This document shows positions 17,747-28,744 of a stretch of DNA of 57,501 nucleotides, piece by piece. Both the position numbers and the translations under genes were made by a program. The stretch covers positions 1 through 57,501 of the forward strand of contig DATIFC010000085.1 of assembly GCA_035455445.1 (NCBI GenBank). Reading direction: 5' to 3'. Numbering within the stretch: the stretch's first letter is position 1; every line of letters begins with the position of its first letter. The notes under the pieces were generated by a model that saw only the letters and a program-made list of their open reading frames with translations, was not told the origin of the DNA and made no database searches. The stretch is from AC-32 sp035455445. Lineage in GTDB: Bacteria; Actinomycetota; Thermoleophilia; Gaiellales; Gaiellaceae.

Positions 17747-18514
17747 CTAGAGCCGTGCGAGGCAGGCGCGCAGGCCTTCGCGCCAGTGGGGTAGCCGCGG
17801 CACGCCGTCGCGCTCGCTGCGCAGCACCGAGTACGCGGGCCGCGGAGCCGGGCGGCCGAGCTCCTCGGTCGTGATCTCGCGGACGCCGCAGTCGAGCCCG
17901 GCCTCCTCGAAGATCGCGCGCGCGAACTCGGCCCACGAGCACTCGCCCTCGGCGGCCACGTGCCAGATCCCGTGGGGTAGGGAGAGCAGCTCCCGCGTGG
18001 CCCCGGCGAGATGGCCGACGTAGGTCGGGCAGCCGACCTGGTCGGCCACGACACTCACCTCGTCACGCTCGGCGCCGAGGCGCAGCATCGTCCGCACGAA
18101 GTTCGTGCCCGCCCAGCCGAAGAGCCACGAGCTGCGGACGATCCAGCCCTCGCGCACCTCGCGCTCGCCCTCAAGCTTCGTCCGCCCGTAGACCGACAGA
18201 GGTCGCGGCTCGTCCGACTCCACGTACGGCTCGCGCCTGAACCCGTCGAAGACGTAGTCGGTCGAGTAGTAGACGACCGGCGCGCCGAGCGCCGCGACGG
18301 TGCGCGTGCCGCCGACGTTCACGAGCTGAGCGCCGGCGGGGTCGGACTCGGCCGCGTCGACGTCGGTCCAGGCCGCCGCGTGCAAGACCAAGTAACAGTC
18401 TGTTACTTGCTCGACGGGCCGTGTGACGTCCAGCGCCTCGCGCGTGCGCGCGTCGGCCTCGGGAAAGGCCTCTCGCAGCGCGGCGCCGAGCTGGCCGCCG
18501 GCGCCCGTGATCAG
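17747..18514 (-). CDS. rfbD: dTDP-4-dehydrorhamnose reductase
   Basis: NADPH-dependent last step of dTDP-L-rhamnose synthesis. Homology starts at LITGAGGQLG, and the matching start codon is CTG 18514, which overlaps the rfbC stop as CTGA (255 aa). The only standard upstream start is GTG 18586 inside rfbC, adding 24 residues with no family resemblance. HAAAWTDVD, YSTDYVFDG and YGRTK (Tyr/Lys) are intact. Between LDVT and HAAAW the protein has only about 13 residues, fewer than usual, and 7 of them are encoded by a 24-bp palindromic repeat (18386-18409). The core active-site motifs survive, so the enzyme may still work. Confidence 0.88.
   Translation of the reverse strand: MITGAGGQLGAALREAFPEADARTREALDVTRPVEQVTDCYLVLHAAAWTDVDAAESDPAGAQLVNVGGTRTVAALGAPVVYYSTDYVFDGFRREPYVESDEPRPLSVYGRTKLEGEREVREGWIVRSSWLFGWAGTNFVRTMLRLGAERDEVSVVADQVGCPTYVGHLAGATRELLSLPHGIWHVAAEGECSWAEFARAIFEEAGLDCGVREITTEELGRPAPRPAYSVLRSERDGVPRLPHWREGLRACLARL
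18386..18409. repeat. 24-bp palindromic repeat, copy 1 (inside rfbD)
   Basis: Identical over 24 bp to 44240-44263. The core is a 10-bp inverted repeat around a single T (arm CAAGTAACAG). It is strikingly AT-rich in a GC-rich genome. Here it is read in frame on the minus strand as QVTDCYL within rfbD, just before the conserved HAAAWTDVD. Confidence 0.88.
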
Positions 18515-18972
18515 GAACCCGCGTCCCGCTCCGACAGGATCGGCGATTGCGTGCTCCAGAGGTGGACGACCCGCTCGTCGTTCCACGGCACCCCGTGCTC
18601 GTCGGGATCGTCCGAGTCGTACTCCTCGGTGACGTGGTAGAGGAAGAGGCAGTCCGTCAGAGCCTCGTACCCGTGCGCGTGATGACCGGGGATGTAGACG
18701 GCCGCCGGGTTCTCGTCGCCGATGTCGGCCGTGAAGGTCTCGCCGCTCTCGCGGTCGAGGACGACCACTCGCACCATCCCCTGCACGCAGGCGAAGAGGT
18801 CGCACTGGCCGCGCTCGTGGTAGTGCAGCCCCCGGATCACGCCCTTGCGCGAGAAGGAGAGGTTCGACTGCTTCACCGGCCGCGGCAGGCCGGAGGCGCG
18901 CATCAGCTCCATGAACCAGCCCCGCCCGTCCTCGAAGCGCCGGAGGGGGATCAGCCGGACGCCTTCGACCAT
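18511..18972 (-). CDS. rfbC: dTDP-4-dehydrorhamnose 3,5-epimerase
   Basis: 153-aa cupin-fold epimerase for step 3 of dTDP-rhamnose synthesis. GLHYH carries the catalytic His, YIPGHHAHGYEA is the typical beta-strand signature, and the Tyr in LFLYHVTEEYD fits the catalytic acid. It is shorter than E. coli RmlC (about 185 aa) mainly at the C-terminus. The start overlaps rfbA by 22 bp, and the stop TGA overlaps the proposed CTG start of rfbD. Confidence 0.9.
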   Translation of the reverse strand: MVEGVRLIPLRRFEDGRGWFMELMRASGLPRPVKQSNLSFSRKGVIRGLHYHERGQCDLFACVQGMVRVVVLDRESGETFTADIGDENPAAVYIPGHHAHGYEALTDCLFLYHVTEEYDSDDPDEHGVPWNDERVVHLWSTQSPILSERDAGS

Positions 18973-19721
18973 GCCTTGTTGGCGCCGTTCGCGCGCACGA
19001 AGTCGTTCACCTCGTAGTAGCCCTCGATCGACTCGCCCGCGTCGCCCCAGAAGCCCTCGAGCACGTCGTACTCCATCTCGCCGCGGCCGACGTACCAGTT
19101 GTTGACGTCGGTGATCTCGAGCTCGCCGCGGCCCGACGGCTCCAGCAGCGGCAGCACGTCCCAGACCTGCTCGTCGTAGAAGTAGATGCCGGTCACCGCG
19201 TACTCGCTCGGCGGGTCCTGCGGCTTCTCGATGATCCTCGTGACGCGGCCTTCCTGCAGCTCGGGCACGCCCAGGTGCCGCAGGTGCTCCGGCTCGCCGA
19301 CGTGCGCGAGCAGGATCCGGGCGCCGCGCTCCTGGGCGGCGAAGTTCTCCACCGCGGGCGCGAGCGACTGCTCGACGACGTTGTCGGCGAGCATCACGCA
19401 GATCCGGCCGCCGCGGCCGAACCGCTCCGCCAGCCCGAGCGCCTCGGCGATCCCGCCCGGCCTGTCCTGGTAGGCGTAGAAGAGGCGGTCGACGCCGTGC
19501 TCGTGCCCGTTGCCGAGCAGGCGGAAGAACTCGCCCGCGTGCGTGCCGCCGGTGACGAGCATCAGCTCGCAGACGCCGGCCTTCACGAGCGCCTCGATCG
19601 CCCAGCTGATCATCGGCCGGTCGAAGATCGGGAGCAGGTGCTTGTTCGTGATCTGCGTCAGCGGATGCAGCCGCGAACCGGTGCCCCCGGCCAGGATCAC
19701 GCCCTTCGGCCCGTTCGCCAT
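18951..19721 (-). CDS. rfbA: Glucose-1-phosphate thymidylyltransferase
   Basis: 256-aa nucleotidyltransferase that makes dTDP-glucose from dTTP and glucose-1-phosphate. N-terminal GVILAGGTGSRLHPLT is the nucleotide-binding signature, followed by KHLLPIFDRPM, YAYQDRPGGIAEA and IIEKP. It lacks the C-terminal extension of E. coli RmlA (about 290 aa), as in the shorter archaeal and actinobacterial forms. First gene of the minus-strand rfbA-rfbC-rfbD operon. The MMPL gene ends only 10 nt upstream on the same strand, so read-through is possible. Confidence 0.93.
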   Translation of the reverse strand: MANGPKGVILAGGTGSRLHPLTQITNKHLLPIFDRPMISWAIEALVKAGVCELMLVTGGTHAGEFFRLLGNGHEHGVDRLFYAYQDRPGGIAEALGLAERFGRGGRICVMLADNVVEQSLAPAVENFAAQERGARILLAHVGEPEHLRHLGVPELQEGRVTRIIEKPQDPPSEYAVTGIYFYDEQVWDVLPLLEPSGRGELEITDVNNWYVGRGEMEYDVLEGFWGDAGESIEGYYEVNDFVRANGANKAWSKASG

Positions 19722-19731
19722 CGGGCGGATG

Positions 19732-21882
19732 CTACGAGGTCGGCGCCTCCAGGGGCGAGGGTGGGACGCGGACCCAGCGCGCCACCCGCCGCGGCAGCCA
19801 CCAGTTCCAGCGGCCGAAGAGCGCCATCAGCGAGGGCACGAGCAGCACGCGGACGATCGTCGCGTCGAAGAGGATCGCGACCGCGAGGCCGAGCCCGAAC
19901 TCCTGCAGCCCGACGACGCGGCCGGCGACGAAGCCCGAGAACGCCGCGACCATGATGATCGCGGCCGCGCTCACGATCCGGCCCGTGCGCTCCAGCCCCA
20001 GCCCGACCGCGCGCACGTTGTCGCGCGTCTCGTCCCAGGCCTCGCGCATGCGCGTGACCAGGAAGACCTCGTAGTCCATCGAGAGGCCGAAGAGCATCGC
20101 GAACAGGAAGATCGGGATCCACGCCTCGATCTGCGAGAACTGGTACAGGCCCAGCACGTCGTTCCCGACCCCCCACTTGAAGACGACCACCAGCAGGCCG
20201 TAGGCGGCGCCGACCGAGAGCAGGTTCAGCACCACAGCCTTCAGCGGCAGGAGCAGCGAGCGGAACGCGCGCAGCAGCAGCAGGTACGTCAGCACCAGCA
20301 CCCCGATCACGAGCCACGGGAAGACGGCGTACGAGCGGTCGATGAAGTCGACCCCCTGAGGCGGCCCGCCGCCGGCCAGCACCTGCACGCCCTGCGGCCA
20401 CGCCACCGACGGGACGATGTGGCCGCGGAGGCGGTGCACGAAGCGCTGCGCGGGGGCCTCGCCATACTCGTGCCTGCCCGCGACCACCATCTGCGCGTAG
20501 CGGCCGCTCGGGTCGACGAAGGGCCGGCCCGGCCGGTACCGCACGAAGGCGACCTCCGGGTCGCGCCTGAGACGCGCGGCCAGGGTGGCGATCCCGCGCT
20601 GCACCTCCGCCGCCGCGGTCCCGCCCGGCCGGCCCGTGTCCACGATCACCTGCGTCGGCGAGAGCGCGCCGGCGCCGACCGCGTCGCGGAGGATCGTGAA
20701 CCCGCGCACGGCCTGCGGGTGCTGTGGGATCCCCTTCGCCGAGCCGGGGGTCAGCTTCAGGGCGAAGACCGGCAGCGCGGCTGCCACGAGCAGCGCGGAT
20801 CCGGCGACGAGGAACGCCGCCGGGCGGCGCATGATCGCCGCGGAGAGCCGCTCCCAGAAGCCGCGGCGCGAGCCCTCCTCGCCGAAGCGCCACACGCGTA
20901 CGCGCCTCGTGCCGCGGCGGCCGTACAGGGAGAGCAGCGCCGGCTGCAGCGTCGTCGCCGCGAGGATCGAGACGAGCGGGATCAGGAAGCCGCCGATCCC
21001 CATCGAGCGCATGAAGGGCGACGGCATGAACAGCAGCAGCGCGAGCCCGATCGCCACGGTCGCGCCCGAGAAGACGACCGCCCGCCCGGCGGTCGCCATC
21101 GTGCGCACGACCGCCTCGTCCTTCGAGCCGCCTCGGGCAAGCTCTTCCCTGAAGCGATAGACGATCAGCAGCGAGTAGTCGATCGCGATCCCGAGCCCGA
21201 TCAGCTGCACGAGGTTCGTGACGTAGGTCGCCATCGTCACCCGCTGCGCGAACAGGTAGACGAGCCCGAGCGTCGCCTCGATCGTGCAGGCCGCGAAGAG
21301 CAGCGGGATCGTCACCGACCACGAGAGGCCGAAGACCAGCAGCAGCACGAGCAAGGCGATCGGGATCGCGATCTGGAACTCGCCCTTGCGCAGGTCCTCG
21401 TTGAAGATCGGGTCGAGGTCGTGCTGGATAGCCGCCTGGCCGGTGACGTAGGAGCGGACACCGCCGCCCTGCGGAAGCCGCCTGAGGATGTCGTCGGTGT
21501 AGCCCTTCGCGGTCGCGAGGTCGAGAGTCGAGGTGATGTCGCCGTAGAGGACGTGCTGCCCGCCGGGCACGAGCGGTTGCGCCCGGCCGCTCGGGACGAG
21601 CCGCGCCGCTGCCTCCATCCGGCGCTGCAGCAGCAGGCGCTGCGCCGCGTCCTGGGAGTCGGGAACGCTGAAGACGACCGTGAAGGCGCCGTCGCTGCGG
21701 TCGCCGTAGTGGCTCTTCAGGATCGTGCGGGCGCGCTCCGAGTCCGTCCCCGGCATCGTGAAGGTGTTCGAGAGCAGCGCCGAGAGCCTGGTCGACGACC
21801 AGCCGCCGGCGAGGAGCACCACCAGCCAGACCGCGACCACGGCCCAGCGGTAGCGCAGCATCACGCGCGTCCAGCGCTCCAT
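19732..21882 (-). CDS. MMPL/RND-family transporter
   Basis: 716-aa inner-membrane transporter with two symmetrical halves, each with one helix, an external domain and five further helices. Helix 1 is RYRWAVVAVWLVVLL. The family motif GIGIAIDYSLLIVYRFREE lies in the first half and FGLSMDYEVFLVTRMREA in the second, each with the Asp-Tyr pair used for proton coupling in MmpL3-like proteins. Substrate unknown: such proteins export lipids or glycolipids. It lies directly upstream of the rhamnose genes on the same strand, which may hint at envelope export. Confidence 0.92.
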   Translation of the reverse strand: MERWTRVMLRYRWAVVAVWLVVLLAGGWSSTRLSALLSNTFTMPGTDSERARTILKSHYGDRSDGAFTVVFSVPDSQDAAQRLLLQRRMEAAARLVPSGRAQPLVPGGQHVLYGDITSTLDLATAKGYTDDILRRLPQGGGVRSYVTGQAAIQHDLDPIFNEDLRKGEFQIAIPIALLVLLLVFGLSWSVTIPLLFAACTIEATLGLVYLFAQRVTMATYVTNLVQLIGLGIAIDYSLLIVYRFREELARGGSKDEAVVRTMATAGRAVVFSGATVAIGLALLLFMPSPFMRSMGIGGFLIPLVSILAATTLQPALLSLYGRRGTRRVRVWRFGEEGSRRGFWERLSAAIMRRPAAFLVAGSALLVAAALPVFALKLTPGSAKGIPQHPQAVRGFTILRDAVGAGALSPTQVIVDTGRPGGTAAAEVQRGIATLAARLRRDPEVAFVRYRPGRPFVDPSGRYAQMVVAGRHEYGEAPAQRFVHRLRGHIVPSVAWPQGVQVLAGGGPPQGVDFIDRSYAVFPWLVIGVLVLTYLLLLRAFRSLLLPLKAVVLNLLSVGAAYGLLVVVFKWGVGNDVLGLYQFSQIEAWIPIFLFAMLFGLSMDYEVFLVTRMREAWDETRDNVRAVGLGLERTGRIVSAAAIIMVAAFSGFVAGRVVGLQEFGLGLAVAILFDATIVRVLLVPSLMALFGRWNWWLPRRVARWVRVPPSPLEAPTS

Positions 21883-21982
21883 CCTCGGCGGCTCCTTGTC
21901 CCGGCCCGGCGTCGTCGGCCGCGAAGCTAGTGTCTGCTAACTTACCACTTCCCGTCAGGGCCGATTACCGTTCCCAGGAGCC

Positions 21983-22416
21983 ATGAAACGACGCACCGAC
22001 ATCGACCGCCTGCACTCCGAGATCCAGGAGCTGATCGAGGACCTCTGGCACCTGCCGCGCTTCGTCGCCGGCCACCGCGGCTTCCGGCCGCAGGTCGACT
22101 GCATCCGCGGCGAGGATCCGCCCGAACTGAAAGTCGTGGTCGAGCTCCCCGGCGTCGACCCGGCCTCGATCCAGGTCGTGGCCGCCGACCGCGTGCTCGT
22201 GGTCGCCGGCGAGCGCTGCCGGCCCGAGGTGAGCGGCCGCTACCGGCAGCTCGAGATCGAGTACGGCCCCTTCCAGCGGCGCATCCCGCTCGAGGAGCCG
22301 GTCGACACGAGCGCCGCCTCCGCCCGCTACGAGCACGGGATGCTGACCGTGACGCTGCCGATCGCGGCCAGGACGCCGGAGGCCGGGCGCGTCTCCATCA
22401 CGATCCGGGGCCGCGC

Positions 22417-22420
<4 letters not shown>
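21983..22420 (+). CDS. Hsp20/alpha-crystallin small heat-shock protein
   Basis: 145-aa ATP-independent holdase chaperone. The alpha-crystallin domain spans about residues 30-125 (VVVELPGVDPASIQV, and the end motif YEHGMLTVTLPIA). CAGGAG lies 6 nt before the ATG. The stop overlaps the lon start (ATGA), forming a protein-quality-control operon. No HAIR (HspR) operator was recognised upstream, so the regulation is unclear. Confidence 0.93.
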
Positions 22421-24828
<2,408 letters not shown>

Positions 24829-24881
24829 CGCGAAGCGCGCGCAGGGTAGAGAATCCCAGCTGTAACCGAAGAAAGGACGCA

Positions 24882-25295
24882 ATGGCCAAGGCGAAAGAGC
24901 GGCTTCAGGATGCGAAGCCCTACGTGAAGCGGGCGATCCAGGACGAGGAGCTGCGCGAGAACCTCCGCAGCGCCTTCGCCACCGCCCGTGACGTCTACGA
25001 CGAGCTGCTCGGCAACCGCGGGATGACCGGCGTCGCGACGAAGGTCGCGAGCGACAAGGACGTCCAGGAGCAGCTGCGCTCGGCCATCCAGGACCTGCGC
25101 AACGCGGCCGACCGCATCCAGGGGCAAGAGAGCCACAAGGCCCGCAACAGCACGCTGCTGCTCGCCGGGATCGCCCTCGGCATCCTCTTCAACCCGATGA
25201 CCGGGCCCGAGACCAGGCGCTGGCTGAAGGACCGGATCTTCGGCGAGGACGAGGAGTTCGGCTACGGCGGCGAGTCGAGCGGGAACTCGAACTAA
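24882..25295 (+). CDS. Hypothetical protein with C-terminal membrane helix
   Basis: 137 aa. A charged helical N-terminal region (about 1-85), likely coiled, is followed by one hydrophobic segment (TLLLAGIALGILFNP, about 94-109) and an acidic tail ending in Ser/Asn. The layout resembles YtxH-like envelope stress proteins, but I do not recognise the family. AGAAAGGA precedes the ATG. It lies 53 nt after lon on the same strand and may be part of the stress operon. Confidence 0.72.
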   Translation: MAKAKERLQDAKPYVKRAIQDEELRENLRSAFATARDVYDELLGNRGMTGVATKVASDKDVQEQLRSAIQDLRNAADRIQGQESHKARNSTLLLAGIALGILFNPMTGPETRRWLKDRIFGEDEEFGYGGESSGNSN

Positions 25296-25301
25296 CGCCC
25301 G

Positions 25302-26774
25302 CTAGGGCCTAGCCCCCTCGGGGCGCACGCCGAGCGCGCGCGCGACCTGGCCCTCTCCGCCGCTGCGGCGAGCCATGGCGCGCTGCAGCGAGCCGGGGTC
25401 GAGGCCGCTCGCCTCGGAGATGTCGGAGACCTGCAGCAGGATGGCCGCGGGCTTCGGCGCCGGGTCTGAGATGCCGGTCTTCGCCAGCCACCCGGCGACG
25501 TTGTAGAAGCGGACGTCCTGGAGGTGCTGCCAGGCGGTCAGGTAGGGCGTCGGGTCGACGGCGCCGTCGTAGCCCATGAACAGGAGCGAGAACGGGTGCA
25601 CCTCGAAGTGCAGGTGCGTCGGCGTCCCCTGCGCATCGCCGGTGTTGCCGACGAAGCCGAGCACCTCGCCCGCCTTCACGCGGCGTCCGTTCTTCGCCAG
25701 GGGCGTGAAGGCCGAGAGGTGGGCGTAGTAGAACTCGTTGCCCTGCTCGTCGCGGAGCCAGAGCCGGTTGCCGCCGACGTCGTTCCAGCCGACCGAGAAG
25801 ACGATCCCGTCCGCGCACGCCACGATCGGCGCTCCGAGCGGGGCGAAGATGTCGTCCCCGTGGTGCCAGTTGCCGGCCACGTCGCCGCGGAAGGCGTTGT
25901 ACGTGTCGACGAACTGCGAGGGGCCGTAGACCGGAAAGACGTAGCCGCCGGCGGTGAGCTTCGGTTGGAGTCCGATCGGCGGTTGCAACAGCGGTGCCGA
26001 GCTGCGGCGCGACTGCTTCGGCGGCTCGGGCGCGACCGGCTTCTTGTGCGCCTTCGGCCGCTTCGGCTGCTTCGGCGCCGGCCCGGGCTCGACCGGCTTC
26101 GGAGCGGGCGGCGCGCTCGCCAGCACGCTCGCCTCCGCGTAGCCGACCTGGATCTCGGAGCCCGCAGGCAGGCCTCCGTGCGGCGCGGTGACGTGGATCG
26201 CGAGCGCCGTCACGAAGCCGTGGAAGCCCTGCGACCCGCCGGCGCCCGAGCTGCGGTCGGTGCCCTGCTCGAGCGTGACCGCATAGCCCCAGTCGCCGAG
26301 CGCGACCCGGGTGTTCGGGCCGGCCGCGACGGCGGCGCCGAGAACGGTGAGGCCGGAGACCGACGCGCCGGAGAAGTCGCCGCGTGCCGAGCGCCCACGG
26401 GTCGAGCCGCGTGCGGCGCCCTCGACCGCGGTCGCCGTGACCTCCCCGCCGAAGACGCTCAGCGAGCCGACCTGGCTCGTCGCGGCCGAGGTGGCCGACG
26501 AGCCCGAGGTCGTCGAGGCCGCGACGCTGATCGCGCCGGTGCTCACGACCGAGCCGTCGGCGGGGTAGGCGAAGGCGGAGCCGAAGGCGGCGTGGTCGGG
26601 CGGGGACGCGATCACGCCGGCCGACGCGCCTGCCTGGCCGGGCACGACGACGCGGATCGCCACGGCCCGCGCGGACGCGCCCGCGGTCGACCGTGCGCCG
26701 CCTGCGCCGACCGTCCCCAGGACCAGGACGGCCAGGCCCGCAAGCGACACGAACATCGTGAGCCGCTTCCCCAC
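25302..26774 (-). CDS. Secreted M23-family metallopeptidase
   Basis: 490 aa with a signal peptide (about 1-28). A Gly/Ala/Ser-rich region and a Lys/Pro-rich linker precede the LytM/M23 domain, about residues 285-420. Zinc-ligand motifs are HHGDD (HxxxD) and HLHFEVH. M23 enzymes cut peptidoglycan cross-bridges or activate amidases. A C-terminal extension of about 60 residues is unassigned. Start GTG 26774; a GATAAT-like box lies at 26789-26784, close enough that the second start (ATG 26756) is also possible. Confidence 0.87.
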   Translation of the reverse strand: MGKRLTMFVSLAGLAVLVLGTVGAGGARSTAGASARAVAIRVVVPGQAGASAGVIASPPDHAAFGSAFAYPADGSVVSTGAISVAASTTSGSSATSAATSQVGSLSVFGGEVTATAVEGAARGSTRGRSARGDFSGASVSGLTVLGAAVAAGPNTRVALGDWGYAVTLEQGTDRSSGAGGSQGFHGFVTALAIHVTAPHGGLPAGSEIQVGYAEASVLASAPPAPKPVEPGPAPKQPKRPKAHKKPVAPEPPKQSRRSSAPLLQPPIGLQPKLTAGGYVFPVYGPSQFVDTYNAFRGDVAGNWHHGDDIFAPLGAPIVACADGIVFSVGWNDVGGNRLWLRDEQGNEFYYAHLSAFTPLAKNGRRVKAGEVLGFVGNTGDAQGTPTHLHFEVHPFSLLFMGYDGAVDPTPYLTAWQHLQDVRFYNVAGWLAKTGISDPAPKPAAILLQVSDISEASGLDPGSLQRAMARRSGGEGQVARALGVRPEGARP

Positions 26775-26819
26775 CGTCCACGCATTATCAGCAAATACGG
26801 CGACGGCTTGACGAAATGC

Positions 26820-27212
26820 CTACGTGTCCGCCGCGAGTCGGCGCTTCGCGAACTCGGCGAATCGAGCCCGCTCCTCGTCGCTGGGGCCCAGCGGATCGGA
26901 CGCGTACGCCGGGTCGGCGGCGACCTCCTCGGCGACCTCGCGCACCTCGGCGACGACGCGCCCGTGGAAGCGCGGGTCGTTCGCCAGCTGCTCGGCCCAC
27001 GTGGCGTCGTCCGTCGGCTCGACGTCGTTCTCGACGAGCAGGCGGCCGAGCAGGATCCCGACGCGGATGTAGGCGAAGGTGCGGAAGGCGAGCAGCTTTC
27101 GCGGAGCGCTCACGAGCTCCTCGATCTCGGGATGCTCCTCCTGGATCCGCTCCACGATCGAGCCGATCGGCTCGTCCACGAGCGGGATCCACACGTCGGT
27201 CTCACGGGCCAC
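26820..27212 (-). CDS. Conserved hypothetical protein, soluble, alpha-helical
   Basis: 130 aa, acidic, with no signal peptide or membrane segment. The region FAYIRVGILLGRLLVEND is mildly hydrophobic and could be an amphipathic helix. I do not recognise a family. The ATG overlaps the end of the upstream TauE-like gene by 11 bp, so it is probably translated from the same mRNA. Confidence 0.65.
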   Translation of the reverse strand: MARETDVWIPLVDEPIGSIVERIQEEHPEIEELVSAPRKLLAFRTFAYIRVGILLGRLLVENDVEPTDDATWAEQLANDPRFHGRVVAEVREVAEEVAADPAYASDPLGPSDEERARFAEFAKRRLAADT

Positions 27213-27597
27213 GTCGGGAAGGATAGGTCGGTCTTCGCAGCGTGCGCCAGGCGAGGTTGGCCGCGACCCCGAGCATGAGCGCTCCGAAGAGGCGCCGTAG
27301 CGCGTGCTCGGGAAGCGCCACGGCTATCTGCACGCCCGCCTCGACGCCGGCGATCGCGGCGAGCCCGAGCACGAGCGCGGCCCGCCAGCGCACGTTGCCG
27401 TAGCGTCGCTGCCGCCAGGCGCCCGCGGCCGCCGTCGGCAGGATGGCGAGCAGCGAGCTCGCCTCCGCGTGGAGCTGCGTCAGGCCGAGCACGAGCGTCA
27501 GCGTCGGGACGAACAGAATCCCGCCGCCGACGCCGAAGAGCCCGGCGAGAACGCCCGCGACGAGACCGAGAGCGCCCGCTGCGAGCAGCGCCCACAT
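27202..27597 (-). CDS. Half-size TauE/SafE-type membrane permease (second of pair)
   Basis: 131 aa with four predicted membrane helices. The family motif GLFGVGGGILFVP is near the N-terminus. Full TauE/SafE proteins are about 250 aa with two such halves; here each half is a separate gene. The ATG overlaps the stop of the first half (TGATG), giving tight coupling. The two likely form a heterodimer moving small anions such as sulfite, sulfonates or sulfoacetate. Substrate not determinable. Confidence 0.82.
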   Translation of the reverse strand: MWALLAAGALGLVAGVLAGLFGVGGGILFVPTLTLVLGLTQLHAEASSLLAILPTAAAGAWRQRRYGNVRWRAALVLGLAAIAGVEAGVQIAVALPEHALRRLFGALMLGVAANLAWRTLRRPTYPSRRGP

Positions 27598-27938
27598 CAG
27601 ATCAGCAGCCAGACGGCGATGCCCGCGAGCAGGGCCGCGAAGGCGAGCGAGAGCGTCCTCGTGGCCAGGCGTTGCTGCAGCCACGTGCCGCCGACCGCGC
27701 CCGCGGCGGCGGGCAGGCCGACAACCGCGGCCGCGCCCGGCTTCAGCTCGCCGTGCAGGCCGTAGCTCACCGCGCCCACGAGCGCGATCAGGCCGATCGC
27801 CGCGAGCGAGGTCGCCATCGCCGGGCGCTCGTCGTAGCGAGCGACCAGGATCAGCAGCGGTACGACGAGAATCCCGCCGCCGACGCCGAAGAGGGCGCTG
27901 AAGAGGCCGGCCACGAGCCCGATGACGACGAGGCGCAC
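27597..27938 (-). CDS. Half-size TauE/SafE-type membrane permease (first of pair)
   Basis: 113 aa from GTG 27938, with about four hydrophobic helices. It begins with RLVVIGLVAGLFSALFGVGGG, the same GVGGG motif as its partner. It is divergent from otsB with only 18 nt between the starts, so promoters must overlap each other's leader or 5' coding region. The upstream open frame to 30101 is antisense to otsB and other genes and is not used. Confidence 0.8.
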   Translation of the reverse strand: MRLVVIGLVAGLFSALFGVGGGILVVPLLILVARYDERPAMATSLAAIGLIALVGAVSYGLHGELKPGAAAVVGLPAAAGAVGGTWLQQRLATRTLSLAFAALLAGIAVWLLI

Positions 27939-27956
27939 CGCCGTATTCTGCGTGGT

Positions 27957-28664
27957 GTGGACGAGCGGCTGGTGAAGCTGCGGCAGGAACCCGGGCGTTC
28001 GGCGGTGCTGCTCGACGTCGACGGGACGCTCGCGCCGATCGTCGCGCGGCCCGAGCTGTCCGCGGTTCCCGAGGGAACCCGCGCCGAGGTGCGGCGCCTG
28101 GCGGGGCGGTATGCGCTGGTCGCCTGCGTGAGCGGGCGCAGCGGCGAGGAGGCGGCGCGGCTCGTCGGCGTGGAGGGCGTCGTCTACGTCGGCGTGCACG
28201 GGCTCGAGCTCGCTCCCGAGGCCGCCCGCTGGCGTGAGACCCTGCGGCCGTTCGCCGCCGAGAGCTGGCCGTGGCTCGAGGACAAGGGCCTGACGGTCGC
28301 GTTCCACTGGCGTGAGGCGCAGGACGAGCAGGAGGCGCTGCGCAGGCTCGAGGACGTGGCGGGCCGGGCCGAGTCGCTCGGGCTCGTGGCCCACTGGGGC
28401 AGGAAGGTGCTCGAGCTGCGACCGCCGGTCGAGGCGGACAAGGGCACGGCCGTACGGTCGCTCCTGGCGGAGCGCGGGCTGCGGCGCGCGCTCTACGCGG
28501 GCGACGACACGACCGACCTCGACGCCTTCCGCGGCCTCGAAGGGCTCGAGCTCGCGATCCGGGTCGCGGTCGCCTCCGAGGAGGCGCCCCCCGGGCTGCG
28601 CGAGGCGGCCGACCTCGTCGTCTCCTCGACGGCCGAGCTGGTCGAGCTCCTGCGCCTGCTCTGA
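27957..28664 (+). CDS. otsB: Trehalose-6-phosphate phosphatase
   Basis: 235-aa HAD-superfamily phosphatase, the second step of trehalose synthesis. Motif I is LLDVDGTLAPI (catalytic Asp), with SGRSGEEA and the metal-binding GDDTTDLDAF near the C-terminus. GTG 27957 gives the expected start about 17 residues before motif I; the longer open frame runs antisense through the TauE gene. No otsA is in the window. A strong hairpin begins immediately after the stop. Confidence 0.92.
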   Translation: MDERLVKLRQEPGRSAVLLDVDGTLAPIVARPELSAVPEGTRAEVRRLAGRYALVACVSGRSGEEAARLVGVEGVVYVGVHGLELAPEAARWRETLRPFAAESWPWLEDKGLTVAFHWREAQDEQEALRRLEDVAGRAESLGLVAHWGRKVLELRPPVEADKGTAVRSLLAERGLRRALYAGDDTTDLDAFRGLEGLELAIRVAVASEEAPPGLREAADLVVSSTAELVELLRLL

Positions 28665-28683
28665 CACGGTGTCTGACACCGTG
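28665..28683. terminator. Bidirectional hairpin between otsB and the EamA gene
   Basis: Perfect 8-bp inverted repeat (CACGGTGT and ACACCGTG, loop CTG) directly after the otsB stop and between convergent genes. It probably serves both transcripts. The TGACACGG start resembles the start of the dispersed repeat at 7693, but similarity does not extend further. Confidence 0.7.
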
Positions 28684-28744
28684 GCTCCCGCTCCGAGCAG
28701 GGGGTGTGGATCGTTCGTTTCAGTTCCGTTGCTGTGTCTGGTAC

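Noticed and set aside
19510..21930. 806-codon plus-strand frame opposite the MMPL transporter
   Set aside because: Its composition (His, Arg, Asp, Glu, Gln-rich) is the usual antisense shadow of a GC-rich gene; the minus-strand MMPL product is clearly real.
21883..21982. HspR (HAIR) operator or CIRCE element before hsp20-lon
   Set aside because: No CTTGAGT-type or CIRCE inverted repeat is present in the 100-nt divergent gap.
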